From contig NW_020290136.1 in NCBI RefSeq assembly GCF_003144195.1, positions 1 to 32,765 of the forward strand: 32,765 bases of DNA, given 5' to 3'. The translations under genes and the position numbers were made by a program. The notes below the pieces were generated by a model. It was given only the letters and a program-made list of their open reading frames with translations, searched no databases and was not told the origin of the DNA. This stretch comes from Ceraceosorus guamensis. Its lineage: Eukaryota; Basidiomycota; Exobasidiomycetes; Ceraceosorales; Ceraceosoraceae. Positions 8,519 to 18,650 of this stretch are shown here, one piece after another. Every line of letters begins with the position of its first letter. The stretch's first letter is position 1.

Positions 8519-10522
8519 ATGGCAGCATCACGTGCATGGGACGGAGCGCTGGGTGTGGTCTTGCGCTACGCTCCTCCCCCTCCTCCTCCTCCCACTTGCG
8601 CTACTTTGAGTAGAGGAGCAGTGCGCATCTCATCTTCATCCTGCGCCATTCCTACTCGCCGCTCCATCAATCGTGGTGCTGCGTGCGCATCGAGAAGGAT
8701 GGGCTTCGAAGGTCAAAGATGTCTGCACTGGTGCGCTGTTCGCAGAGCCGACGATGAAGGTGGCCAGAGGTCGGCGGGCAGGGATGTGAAGGGAGCAGAT
8801 GAGCGTGATGAAGCGGGGCAAGAGCAAGCGCAGACACAGGCACAGACTCAGGCACAGGCACAGGCGCGTCTAGTGGAGGACGATGCGCCATTTATCGACG
8901 ACGATGCTGGCGAAGGGGGAGCGTACACTGCTGCTCAGCTCTTTCCTCGCACGCCGCACCACGAACCGGCAGAATTGCGTGATCATGGCTGGAATGATGG
9001 GTTGCGCCATGGCGATGCTCCTGCAGAGGAGCAGCGTTCCAGCGGTAGCGGCGATCATCTGCCTCTCATCAATCGATTTGCAGACGAAGGCGAGGGATTT
9101 GGCAACGAGAGGCAAAGACGCGCAGAGGCGCAGGGTAGAGGTGCACTCTTTTCTCCTTCCTCTTCTTCTGCTAGTCGGAGTCAGTCTCAAGCAGCGCATA
9201 GAACGCCCTTGGCAGATTGGGAGAGGCAGAGGTTCGCAGAACTGCTCAGACCGCTGCACAGTCGACTTTCCAATCCCAACGAATCCGCATTCGGCTCTTC
9301 CGTTGCGCACGGCTGGGAAAGGTTTGCGCGCAGAAATCGCTTGGGCGGATACAGTGGCAGCGGCGGTGGGGGAAGATTTGTGGATGAAGAGGATGGAGCA
9401 GGGACGAGCGTGGAGTTGGATTGGGCCGGAAGAGGTTTGGGTGGCAGAGGAAGGAGAAGAGTACCGATCCGAACCATTGGGGCTCAGATGGAAGGTACGA
9501 CGCTAGAAGGTGTGGATCCGGTTCAGCTTAGACAGGGAGTGGACGATGCGCAAGCTGCCATAGACGCTTGTTGCAGCGCAGTGGAGGTCTGGCAGTGGGC
9601 ACAAACCAACGTGTTCGGCGTCCCGAATCCTGCCCATCCTCCATCCAGCGGCGCACAGCAAGCATCCTCATCCGACGCGTCGCCGGCTTTGACTCGCGCC
9701 AAAGATGCAGAGGCGGCGGCGGCGGAGAATGCGCAAGAGACGGCACGTCCAGACGATCTCTTTGCCACCACGCCGTCCGATTCGAATTCGCCCGCATCTT
9801 TGCCCACGCCGCTCTACGGTCTCTCCACACCCTTTTACGGACCCGTGTTGGTTCGCTTAGTGACGACGCTGCGAGAACGTTACCACGCGCCCGGAATCGC
9901 CCTGGCCGTACTGAGCGCCATGAGGTTATCAGGACCCGCTTCGATCGCGCTGGGAAGCACGCCAGAGCTGTACGCCGAAGCGCTGAGCACGCGTTGGGAT
10001 GTGCTGGGCGATCTAGCAGGAGCTTACGACGTCGTTCTCAGCGCTCGTAATGTGGGTGTGCTTTCGCGCTCTGCTACTGCCGCCGCCGCCGCCGGTACTT
10101 CGCAACAACAGTATAGGAGGCCCTCTTCACCACCGCTGGTAGTGGGACAAGATCAGGAAAAGAGGTTACGAGGCATGATCGAGAGGATCACGGACGAAGC
10201 TAGAAAGTTGGCCGTTCGATACGTCCCTGCGCCCGCGAACGGCGTCCGCGTCGGCGTCGGGGCTTACAGCAAGTCGAGCACGCTCTATGAAAAGTCTTCC
10301 GCTCCCATCGAACCTAGGGACAAAGCTGGGGCGGAAGAGTTGAGGATGTGCGAGGCTATGGATAGGCTGGCGGGCAGACAACAGATCAAGCGCGTCTCTC
10401 AGGCTGCAGAGGCGTCCGCCTACAGAAGGCAAGGCGGCCAATCGATACGCAGACCCGCTACAGGACCTAGAATGCTCTTTCCCAAGGCCAACAAGTACAG
10501 ATCGTCGTCGGAGCTGTACTGA
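8519..10522 (+). CDS. Mitochondrial Mtf2-like protein
   Basis: Intronless, 667 aa. The C-terminal third (about 435-515) matches the fungal Mtf2-like C-terminal domain: PFYGPVLVRLVTTLRERY, then GIALAVLSAMRLSGPASIALGSTPELYAEALSTRWD and a closing helix with ARNVGVL. Yeast Mtf2/Nam1 acts in mitochondrial transcript handling and translation, so a mitochondrial gene-expression role is likely but not proven here. The N-terminus is rich in Arg, Ser and Ala with few acidic residues (to about residue 75), as in a mitochondrial targeting sequence. A Gln-Ala/Gln-Thr repeat lies near 102-117, and the middle is low-complexity and probably disordered. The frame is open for 50 codons upstream, but the ATG at 8519 (ACAAACATGG) has the better context and puts the targeting sequence first. 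It converges with the next gene, 209 bp away. Confidence 0.75.
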   Translation: MAASRAWDGALGVVLRYAPPPPPPPTCATLSRGAVRISSSSCAIPTRRSINRGAACASRRMGFEGQRCLHWCAVRRADDEGGQRSAGRDVKGADERDEAGQEQAQTQAQTQAQAQARLVEDDAPFIDDDAGEGGAYTAAQLFPRTPHHEPAELRDHGWNDGLRHGDAPAEEQRSSGSGDHLPLINRFADEGEGFGNERQRRAEAQGRGALFSPSSSSASRSQSQAAHRTPLADWERQRFAELLRPLHSRLSNPNESAFGSSVAHGWERFARRNRLGGYSGSGGGGRFVDEEDGAGTSVELDWAGRGLGGRGRRRVPIRTIGAQMEGTTLEGVDPVQLRQGVDDAQAAIDACCSAVEVWQWAQTNVFGVPNPAHPPSSGAQQASSSDASPALTRAKDAEAAAAENAQETARPDDLFATTPSDSNSPASLPTPLYGLSTPFYGPVLVRLVTTLRERYHAPGIALAVLSAMRLSGPASIALGSTPELYAEALSTRWDVLGDLAGAYDVVLSARNVGVLSRSATAAAAAGTSQQQYRRPSSPPLVVGQDQEKRLRGMIERITDEARKLAVRYVPAPANGVRVGVGAYSKSSTLYEKSSAPIEPRDKAGAEELRMCEAMDRLAGRQQIKRVSQAAEASAYRRQGGQSIRRPATGPRMLFPKANKYRSSSELY

Positions 10523-10731
10523 TTGCGATTCACACGCTAGGAATTTTACACGGCATGGACTTCTAACTATCTGCCCTCATAGTTGCGCTGATCTGACTGC
10601 GGGCGCATCGACGGCAGACAAGAGGGGAAGGGGCTGCGTGCGTATACGAAATTGATGAAGCGCAAAATAGGCAAGAAGAGAAAAGGCGACGAGTGCGTCA
10701 GGACAGACTGATGCTCAAAAGGTCCTGCGAT

Positions 10732-13060
10732 TCAGGATCGTGTGTTGAGCAAGGCATCAGCCCAGTCGTCGCTCTGTGTACTTGACCTTGTCGCACCCGT
10801 CCTCCACCTCGTCGCGACGTTCGCGCGCGCACACACTCACCTTGCCACTCTTGACATCCGAAAAGGACGGCATCTTTCCGATCTTCAGCAGCTCGGCAGA
10901 TTGCACCATGACTGGATCCCTCCCCATCGTAGCGATCGCCACGACAGAATCACCGCGCGCATACGTCGCAATGAACGAATTCTCCGCCACATCGCCATCG
11001 ACGTGGACCGAATCGAAAGAGGGCGTGTTTCCATCGCTGCAGTAGCGTAGTTGCGCGCCCAATGCCGACCAAAAGATTGGAATCTTGTCGAATTTGCCCG
11101 GGTTGGCGCTTCCAGAAAAGAGCTGGCCAAGGAAGCGTCCTGCGAGGAAGCAAAAAGTTTCTTGTTCAGCGGGGACCGCATCGGCGCAGCTCGGATCGCG
11201 CGCCGCCACTCACCATGATTGCCTGCCACGTCCCAGTGCTCGATGCGCACTTCTCCACCATTCGTCCGCTCCGGTGTCCTGGCAATGTCTCCAGCTGCAT
11301 AGATTCCCTTGCCTTCGAGACCCTTGACGGCAAAGTCTGAACCCACAGCCACACTGCCGTCCTTGCCAAGCTGGGGAAAGCCAGGAGACGATTCGGGCTT
11401 GAGGAATTGCGTAGCAGGCGCTACGCCCACCCCAAGCAAGACGATCTGAGCAGGCAAAGACTTTTCCTGTCCTGAAGAATCCTTGATGATCACGCTCGCC
11501 ACCTTGCCATCCTTGCCCTCCAACTTGCTCACGCCAGCTTTCATGTGAAAGATGAGGTTCTGCTTCTTGGCTAGCGCGGTTTGAAGACCCTCTCCTACCT
11601 GCTTGCCCAGCACATTTTCCAATGGCACGCTCTCCATGCCCACCACATTGACGCTCTTTGCCTTTTTGCCCGCAAAAGCGACGGCGGACTCTAGGCCGAT
11701 GAAGGAGGAACCAATGACCACCACGTCTTTGCCCTCGATGCCGGCATCATTGATGGGCTTGGTGTCCTGGATGCTGCGCAATGTAAATACGTTTGCAAGC
11801 TCGCCCTCCTTTGCTCCGGGCACTGGCAAGCGCTTGGGGGCTGCGGCGGGTAGCGCTGTAGTCAGCGGTGTGCAAAGTGACCCACACTAGCGCTGCGCAT
11901 CAGACTCACTACCACCCGTAGCCAAGACCAGCTTGTCAAAAGGCACAGTCTCGCCGCTGCCCAGCTTCACCTTTTTCCCATCAACATCAACACCCGTCAC
12001 CTCTGTGCTGGTGCGGAGGTTGACCTTGAGGACTCGCTCCAGATGTGCAGGCTTGCGCCACTCCACCGCGCCCACATCGGCCATCAGAGCCTTGGAGAGC
12101 TTTGTTCGGTCGATTGGAGCATACGGCTCAGCCGAGAGGATGGTGAGGGGTCCAGTGTAGCCATTCTTGCGTGCGCTCTCCACCAGATGGATCGCTGCTG
12201 CTCCTCCGCCCACGATCACCACGCCAGCTCCATCTTGCGCTCCCTCCTTGCCCACAAACTCGGGAGGTACGCCAGGCTTGCCCTTGAGCTGTGCTGCATC
12301 TGCCGTCACGTACACATCTCCGTTGCCATCCTGCTCGATTTTGAACTGCACGAGAGAGTCCAATCCAGGGCTGTGCATGTATGCGCGTGCGCGTGGAGAG
12401 AGCGACGCTTTCGCGCTGATGAGCTGCGCGTTACGCTCCACGTTTCGCGCATCCCGTCTTGCGCACTCACGCCTCTTCGATGTCTCCATCCGCGCCGAAT
12501 CTGGCGCCGTGCCACGGGCAAGTCAAGCATCCGTCTTTGCTCATGACGCCATTCGACATGGGAGCGCCATAGTGGGTGCACTTGTTCGACAGCGCTCTCA
12601 GCTTGCCCCCTACGTTGGTGACGAGTCTGTGGGCGCGAGTCGAGTAGAGGCGAGGCCAGACGAGACGAGGCCAACCATCGACGGCGGATTGGTCAGCGCG
12701 TGAGGAGCGAAGCAATGCTGGCGAGTTGGCCAAGGGTCCTCACCACCCGCCCTCCCAGCAACTGGCTGGCTGCGCAACTTTGACTCACACTTGCACCTTG
12801 TCGTCACCCTCGCCGGCAAAATCGAAAGCCTTGTGCTGCCCAGGCTTGGGCGCAGCATCGCTGCTGGCTACCTTGACCCTTTGAGGCGCCATGTTGATGC
12901 GGGATGTGTGCAAGAGTCTTGTGCGAAGGTGGTTATGCGAAGCGCGAGCGAAGGTTGTGAATGCCGTCGACGATGTAGCTAGGGGATGGGAAGCGGATGG
13001 GAGCGTGTGCAGCACTCGAGAAGTCAAGGAATGGAAAGACATGTATGTCGAGCCGGGCAT
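10732..13060 (-). CDS. AIFM3-like Rieske/FAD oxidoreductase, mitochondrial
   Basis: 618 aa, six exons: 13060-12789, 12626-12471, 12370-11910, 11840-11214, 11139-10841 and 10773-10732. All introns start GTGAGT and end CAG. The N-terminus is a probable mitochondrial leader ending near LLHTSR (about 48-53). A Rieske domain follows with Cys107-x-His109 and, 17 residues on, Cys127-x-x-His130 (CTHYG, CPWHG), binding a 2Fe-2S cluster. Next is a pyridine nucleotide-disulphide oxidoreductase module: FAD motif VVIVGGGAAA near 193-202, LATGGTPKRLPVPGA near 291-306, NAD motif VVVIGSSFIGLE near 336-347, and GIYAAGDIA before the C-terminal domain. This order is that of AIFM3-type proteins, which pass electrons from NAD(P)H via FAD to the Rieske centre; the acceptor is unknown. 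The 42-nt last exon (SDDWADALLNTRS) is the least certain part; reading through the last intron gives another short tail. Met at 13042 is an alternative start. Confidence 0.88.
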
Positions 13061-15182
13061 GTGTCAGGGTGAAGTGCGCGGTGATGGTGTACAGCTTGGA
13101 GGGGTGGGCAAGCGTCGGTCCGAGCATCTACAGTTATCGCGACGATTGACAATCACGAATCTGCGATGAGTCCGAGTGTGAGTCACTGAGTGGATTTGTG
13201 ATTGCTTACGCCATCGCTCGAACCCACCTCGAGCTTAATTGCTCCAAGGATCACAACACAGTCACCAAGCATCCACGATCGATCATACATCGGCGGGGCG
13301 GGTGCGCGCTCTCTCTTTCTTTCTCTCATCATACTCGCACAAGTCCCCAGATACCATTCCGATCGCTCAAAAGGGTGCGTTTGGCTCGTCGCTGCACTCA
13401 CAACTCACAACTCACAACTCGCGACTCGCAGCCAATGACGAGCCAGCTGTTGCTCAGCTCGCATGGTTCGCATATCATGCACCTTCACGGCATGACAAAT
13501 CCGCGCTCCCTATGGCAGCATATATGGCAAGTCACGGGTGCGTCTTACGCGCAACATGTCCCCACGTACGCAGGTCACCATCTCGATCAGCTAAAGGGTC
13601 CAGGCCGCTCTCAGCTAGCACACAAGCCCGATATGTGTGGTTCACCTCTGAGCAGCAGCCATACGGCAGCACGCGCATATCAACGTCACGCATATATCTT
13701 GTATGGCTAGCTGCACCCTGACGTCTGCGCGAGCACGCATTCAGCCTCACGTCAGCAGCACGTCGATGAGCCTCTGCAGCAGCATCGTCTGCTTAATTGT
13801 TCGGTGTGGATGCGGGCACCGCTGCATGCCGCTCCGATCTGCAGCAGCAAGAAAGTCAAGAGTCTTGTCTTGAGTCAAGAGTCCGTGCGCATCCACACCC
13901 ACGTGACTTGTTCCTCGGCTAGAACCCTTATTCTTGATTTTTCTCTTTCAGCTCTTGATTCACTCGTGAATATTCAACTCGTGACTGTGATCGCGGCCTT
14001 TCCCCGCCCAGAAAACCTGATTCAGGATTTGCATTTCAAATGTCATCTGATCCATCCATGCACGACTGCTGAGACTCATATCAGACTATATAATTGCTAC
14101 TACACTCTACTTGCTTGATCGACAGCTTGCTTGCTTCATTGCGATTGCTTGGTGGCTTGTGGACCACGTACGCGTGTTGTGCTGCACGCATCATTATACC
14201 AGCCATCAGCAGCGCCCGGTTCCGCCTTGTCTCGGAGGCGCGCGGTTCCGCGCTCCCCTCGCGCTGCATGCGTCGGATATGTGCTGACGATCGAGTCTTG
14301 TAGGTACCGTGCAAAGCCAGAACCATGCAGTCGTAAATCAAATCAAATCAAGCTGCGACTCAATCCTATGTCTCAGCTACCACCCGCGGACGAGCGCGGG
14401 CGGTCGTCAAGATCTCCATATCGCCCAAGCTCGATCGACACAAGAAACGCGCGGCGGCACGTATGCATGCTCGCGTATATGGATTGGCGCAATTTGAGGA
14501 GTCGACGAATGTCAAACGCAGTGATACCGTACATGCATGTATATGTGATCGTGCCTGATGTGCCGCGGGGTACAGTAGGGTAAGAATCACGACGGGACGC
14601 GCGCGTCTGCGCTCGCGGAACACCGAGAAAGGCAGCAGCACATCAACAATTTGTCAATTGCTTTGGGTCGGAACGTCTCAGCCCGCGCAGTGGCACGCCC
14701 TTTACACACCACACTGGTGCTCTAGACTCGGACTGATTCGTACTCTCTCCAGCCGCAGACCGCAGCTAGGCTGCCCAATGCACAAATGCCGATGGACAAG
14801 ATCTCCGAACAGCTTGGAGCTGCGAGTAGCAGCATGGATGTATGCAGCTCACACAGACAAAAAATGGGCGTGTATTCAGGGCAGCAGGCGGGAGCGGATC
14901 TTCTGTAGACCTGGTCGGCCCCGCTGCTGGCGTCGCAGCACATATGAGGCACACGACACTTGCACTGTCCCTCGGCGCTATCCTGATGGCCTTGAAACAT
15001 ATAAAGAGCGAACAAAAGAATGGCATACGCGCTCTGTTTGATCCGTGTGCTTGCACTCTCCCTCCCTCCCTCTCTCTCTTTACATCTCGTAAGTTGGCCG
15101 CTATACGGTCGCCTCACCTGCCCGCCCGCCCGGCCAATCTCCTCTGCCTCTCCTTTTACGCTTTCTTTTTCGACGCGGAAGA
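13061..15182. other. Divergent intergenic region (AIFM3-like / M43 protease)
   Basis: About 2.1 kb, the largest gap in the window. No gene found; short frames have no family features and are built from repeated words. It holds AATCACGAATC (13151), three tandem copies of an ACTCACA-type octamer (about 13396-13420), AGTCAAGAGTC words in direct and reversed order (13854-13883), a near-palindrome ATTCACTCGTGAAT (13958-13971), and GCATATATG-like elements (about 13519 and 13691). Both promoters should lie here. Confidence 0.5.
15000..15005 (+). promoter_or_regulatory. TATA box of the M43 protease gene
   Basis: TATAAA in the context ACATATAAAGAG, 178 nt before the ATG at 15183. It is followed by a long pyrimidine-rich stretch (about 15056-15085), as often seen around fungal transcription starts. 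Sequence match only. Confidence 0.45.
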
Positions 15183-16198
15183 ATGTTTCGCCTTTTCCCA
15201 CCCCTTGTCTCCATGCTGCTGCTGCTGCTGGTGGTGGCCGCTAGTAGTGGCATCGCAAATGCGACGCCATGGTGTGGATCAGAGCGACCCTTGGCGCAGC
15301 TGCACCCTCGCGTAGATGCGTCTGAGCACTTTACGCCTCGTCATCACGCCCATGCTCGCGCTCGAGGGCAAGGCGAAAAGCCGACGACGGTGGTGCCGAT
15401 CGCATGGCACGTCGTGTACAACAAGAAAGCCGGCAATGTTTCTAGCGCCACGATTCAAAAGCAGGTGCGCAAGCTTGACGATGTGTATAGCAAGACGCTG
15501 GGCATCAAGTTTGAGATTGCCAACATCACAAGGACCAGGAGCGATTGGGCCCAGACGGCTTTGACGTTGAGCTACCTCAAGGACTCGGCTAGCAGACAGA
15601 TGAGGGAAGCCCTGCATACGGGAGGGCCGGGAACCATCAACGTCTACTCGCTCGATTTTCCAGATGCGCGCGGCATCGAACTCAAAGGATACTCTTCCTT
15701 TCCAGAAGACATCAGCCGCTCTCCCAAGCTAGACGGTATCAGTTTCGATTACAAGACGATGCCGGGCCAAATTCGCAACGGGACGACGTCGATCGGAATG
15801 ACGTTGGTGCACGAGATGGGTCATGCGTGAGTGGGCGGCAAAAGCGGCACAAATCAGGTTTTTGTGCCCTCCCCCCGGCGTGTCGATGCACTGAGCCGAG
15901 ACTTGCCCCAACTCGCACCACGCACCACAGCTTCGGTCTGCAACACACCTTTGTTGGTGGCTGCGACGGCGAAGGAGATGGCGTGGAGGATACGCCGGCA
16001 CAACAATTTCCCACGGGCTACACCTCCGGCTGTCCCGTGGGTCAGGTGGATAGTTGTCCCAACTTGCCGGGCAAGGACGATGTCTCCAACATTATGAACT
16101 ACGTGCCTCAGCATTGCTACAGACCCTACGGTTTCACAAAGGGACAAATAGCCAGGATGAAGACGCTCTCTAGCGAATACCGCGGCTTTACCTTTTAG
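15183..16198 (+). CDS. Secreted M43 (pappalysin-like) zinc metalloprotease
   Basis: 303 aa in two exons (15183-15826 and 15931-16198) around a 104-nt GTGAGT...CAG intron. The first 25-27 residues form a signal peptide (hydrophobic core LLLLLVVAASSGIA). The joined exons recreate the full zinc site HEMGHAFGLQH (210-220): three His ligands and catalytic Glu211. The next residues fit the M43B pattern: TFVGGC, then GDGVEDTPA (about 231-238), paired Cys in GCPVG and SCP, and a Met-turn NIMNYV (Met270) before the GQIARM helix. Family length is usual. Such enzymes are secreted endopeptidases common in fungi, some in host interaction. Asn-x-Ser/Thr sites in the pro-region (NVS, NIT, NGT) suit secretion. 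A second in-frame Met at 15213 would keep most of the signal core. Confidence 0.92.
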
Positions 16199-16835
16199 TG
16201 TGCTGGCATGGCCAAGGCATGATCATTCTACCCCTTCATCTCCCTTCACAGCCCACCATTCACTCGGGCAACCACGTGTCCCTGAGAGGACTGCATCGTC
16301 TCATCCTAATCGAATTGTATCTATTGTCTGATATGAGAGAGCGCGTACATGCCATGCTGCGGCCGTCTAATCGTCGATTCATTGATGATTCACGAGTTTT
16401 TACTTCCCGCCCGCCTTGTAACGAGAGAAAGCAGGGCGGATCGCAAGTCACGTGTGTCGACGCGGCGCGCGTGAGCGAACGTGAGTCGCGTGCGTGTTGT
16501 CGGGGCTTCATGCACGTCAAGAGTCAATCACATAAATCAAGCGATTCTTGATTGGCGAGGGTGGGTGTGGCCCCATCTCGTCTCATGTCTCGGTACACAC
16601 CACCACAAGCGCAGCGACCGACTTCGCGCGTTGACGCCTCAAGAACTGCGAGCAGCATGGACGTGGAAGAAGATACATGTGAAAAGTGGCATATGGATTG
16701 CGGAAAGACGAAATCGCAAGGTGGATAGGGAGTGAAGCGGTACACGCACCGGACAAAGACCGGCTTCGGCACAGGCGGCGAGCGCCGAGCAATACCATGG
16801 CGCAAGATGGGAATGATCGGCAAATCGCGCGGGCA
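16199..16835. other. Convergent intergenic region
   Basis: About 640 bp between the 3' ends of the protease gene and the polyproline-protein gene. No gene seen. It contains GATTCACGAGT near 16387-16397 and GTCAAGAGTCAATCAC near 16517-16532, words shared with other gaps. Confidence 0.45.
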
Positions 16836-18650
16836 TCATCTTTTGGACTTTGTTGATGTGGACGTCGGCTTGGAGTTGCGGTTGGATGAGTGAGTAGCTT
16901 GATGTTTGCCTGCGCCCGCATGACTGGGAAAGCTGAAGCGTGGAGTGGGCAAAGCGGTGTTGAGCACCCACGACTCTGTGCTCGCGCTGGATGTCGCCGC
17001 TGCGGAAGAGGATGTACCGCCCCCGAGGAGCGGTGCTGAAGGTAGCGGAGCTTCCCCAGACGTCGGCGGCGGCGGAGGTAGGAGAGGTGGAGGAGGAGGT
17101 GGAGGCGGAGGCGGAGGGGGCGGTGGGGGCGGTGGGGGCGGTGGGGGCGGAGGCGGTGGGGGCGGAGGCGGTGGGGGCGGTCCTCCACCTGGCGATTCAG
17201 GACAATCATCTTGATCAACGAGTGTGCCACGAGCGAACATGGGGCCGCGCAGCATGTCACGTCGGCTTGGCTTGGAATCCTTGGAAGTTTCTCCGTCAGC
17301 CAAGAGGCAGCACTGCTTCTTGCTATCGCAAGTGGGGCGCTTTCTCTTACAACCGGTCTGTTGATCGGCCACCGGGTTCTCGTAGTCTGTGTCTGAAGGC
17401 CTCCACCGTGCATCGATCCTGGTATCCTTTGGGCAGCAGCCGTTTCCGTCTTTGGTCGGCACTGTCTGGCCTTTCTGGTATCCGTTGGGGTTCATCCCGC
17501 AGTGCGAGGCAACGGCGGGCGGAATGGTAGCAAGATATTTCCTGGTGTCCTCGGCAACATTTGTTAGGCCTTGTTCCGACAACTTGTACCAAGCGTTTGT
17601 ATCGTACCCGGCAATCGAAACACCGCCGATCTTGAGGGCACCCTCTACAGCATCGAACAACAGCTTGCTAATCTGTTTCGTATTGCTTTTTTGATCCTCG
17701 ATATATCTGAAGAGCAAGTGACATGGCTTAGTGCGCGTCGACAGATGCGTGGGGCCAGACGACCTAGTCACTCACTGGATAAGCCCTGGAGCTGCCTTGT
17801 TATGGTTATAAGATCCTCGGTCACTGACTCGATCTGCATACCAGACCAGACGCGTTCCGTTGATCCGCGCCTCCGTAGCGTTTGCCTTCAACTGATTGAC
17901 GGTTGCAGGAAGCCCCCACACGTTTTCTACGCCATTCAGTACGTTTCTGATCTTGGTTACCGACGACGCATCTTTTTCTAGCGCGTCGCAGAACTTTTTT
18001 TCCGCTTTGTCCATGGTGTCAAAGTTGGGATCCTTGGAAAAGTTCACCATATATTCTACCAAATCCGCCATCAACATTCGCCGGAAGAAGTTCAGTTCGA
18101 CCGGGTGGTCGCATTCTCCAGCAATAGGGTTTTTAGGGGTATTCCTGCCATTCGCCTTCCACCCCGTTGCGACAGTCACAAGGTCTCCATTGACATCTTT
18201 TGGGTCTGGCACTCGATAATTGTAGCCGATTTTTGTCCCACAATTTTTGCGATACTTGTCGTCCCGCCACGGTATTCCTTTGGGAAATTTTGTCGAACCT
18301 GGGCACATTACAGCATCACGGTCAACCCAACTGCTCTTTGCCAGGGGACTAGGCGATTGGCGAGGCTGCAGTCGCAACGCTGAGGAGCTGCTGATGGTCC
18401 GTCGGGCAGGAGACGCCTCTGGGGGCGTGCTCGACGTGCAGGCAATATCGACATTTGCAGAAGCACGATTGAGAGCGTCGGGCGTGTCGCGAAAAGCCAG
18501 AGATTGCGTTGCAGATCCTGCGGTAAGCTCTGCGGGGAGAGAGGCTTCTTGGCCGAAAGGCCGCGCTCGAACCACGTTGAAGGCGCTGCAGAGCATCATG
18601 CCTGCCAGCAGGCACAAAGTCAGAGACACCTTCCACATCAGCAAGGGCAT
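16836..18650 (-). CDS. Secreted Cys-containing protein of unknown function with long polyproline run
   Basis: 581 aa in two exons (18650-17776 and 17706-16836) with a 69-nt GTGAGT...CAG intron. I do not recognise the family. A signal peptide covers about 1-29 (VSLTLCLLAGMMLCSAF). A low-complexity Ser/Ala-rich part follows to about 105, then a folded-looking region of about 115-440 with spaced Cys residues and the ordered stretches GIPWRDDKYRKNCGTKIGYN and HPVELNFFRRMLMADLVEYM. A Cys/Lys-rich part at about 380-425 includes NGCCPKD and KKQCCLL. Then come about 33 consecutive prolines (from about 468) and a Ser/Thr-rich tail ending in Lys/Arg. The layout (secreted head, proline spacer, Ser/Thr tail) suits a wall-associated or exported protein. 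No GPI signal is seen. The proline run is encoded by an imperfect GGX minisatellite on the plus strand. Confidence 0.8.
17088..17186. repeat. GGN-triplet minisatellite inside the polyproline-protein gene
   Basis: On the plus strand the tract is an array of GGT, GGA, GGC and GGG triplets with a recurring longer unit GGTGGGGGCGGAGGC. Read on the minus strand it encodes the run of prolines. All units are multiples of three, so length changes keep the frame. Confidence 0.8.

Noticed and set aside
13198-13721. Overlapping open frames in the 13-15 kb gap
   Set aside because: Their translations come from repeated words and tandem ACTCACA units, with no leader, domain or splice sites that would extend them.
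16945-17214. Plus-strand open frame encoding a long polyglycine run
   Set aside because: It is the antisense of the proline codons in the secreted protein gene on the minus strand, which has a signal peptide, a valid intron and a full-length frame.
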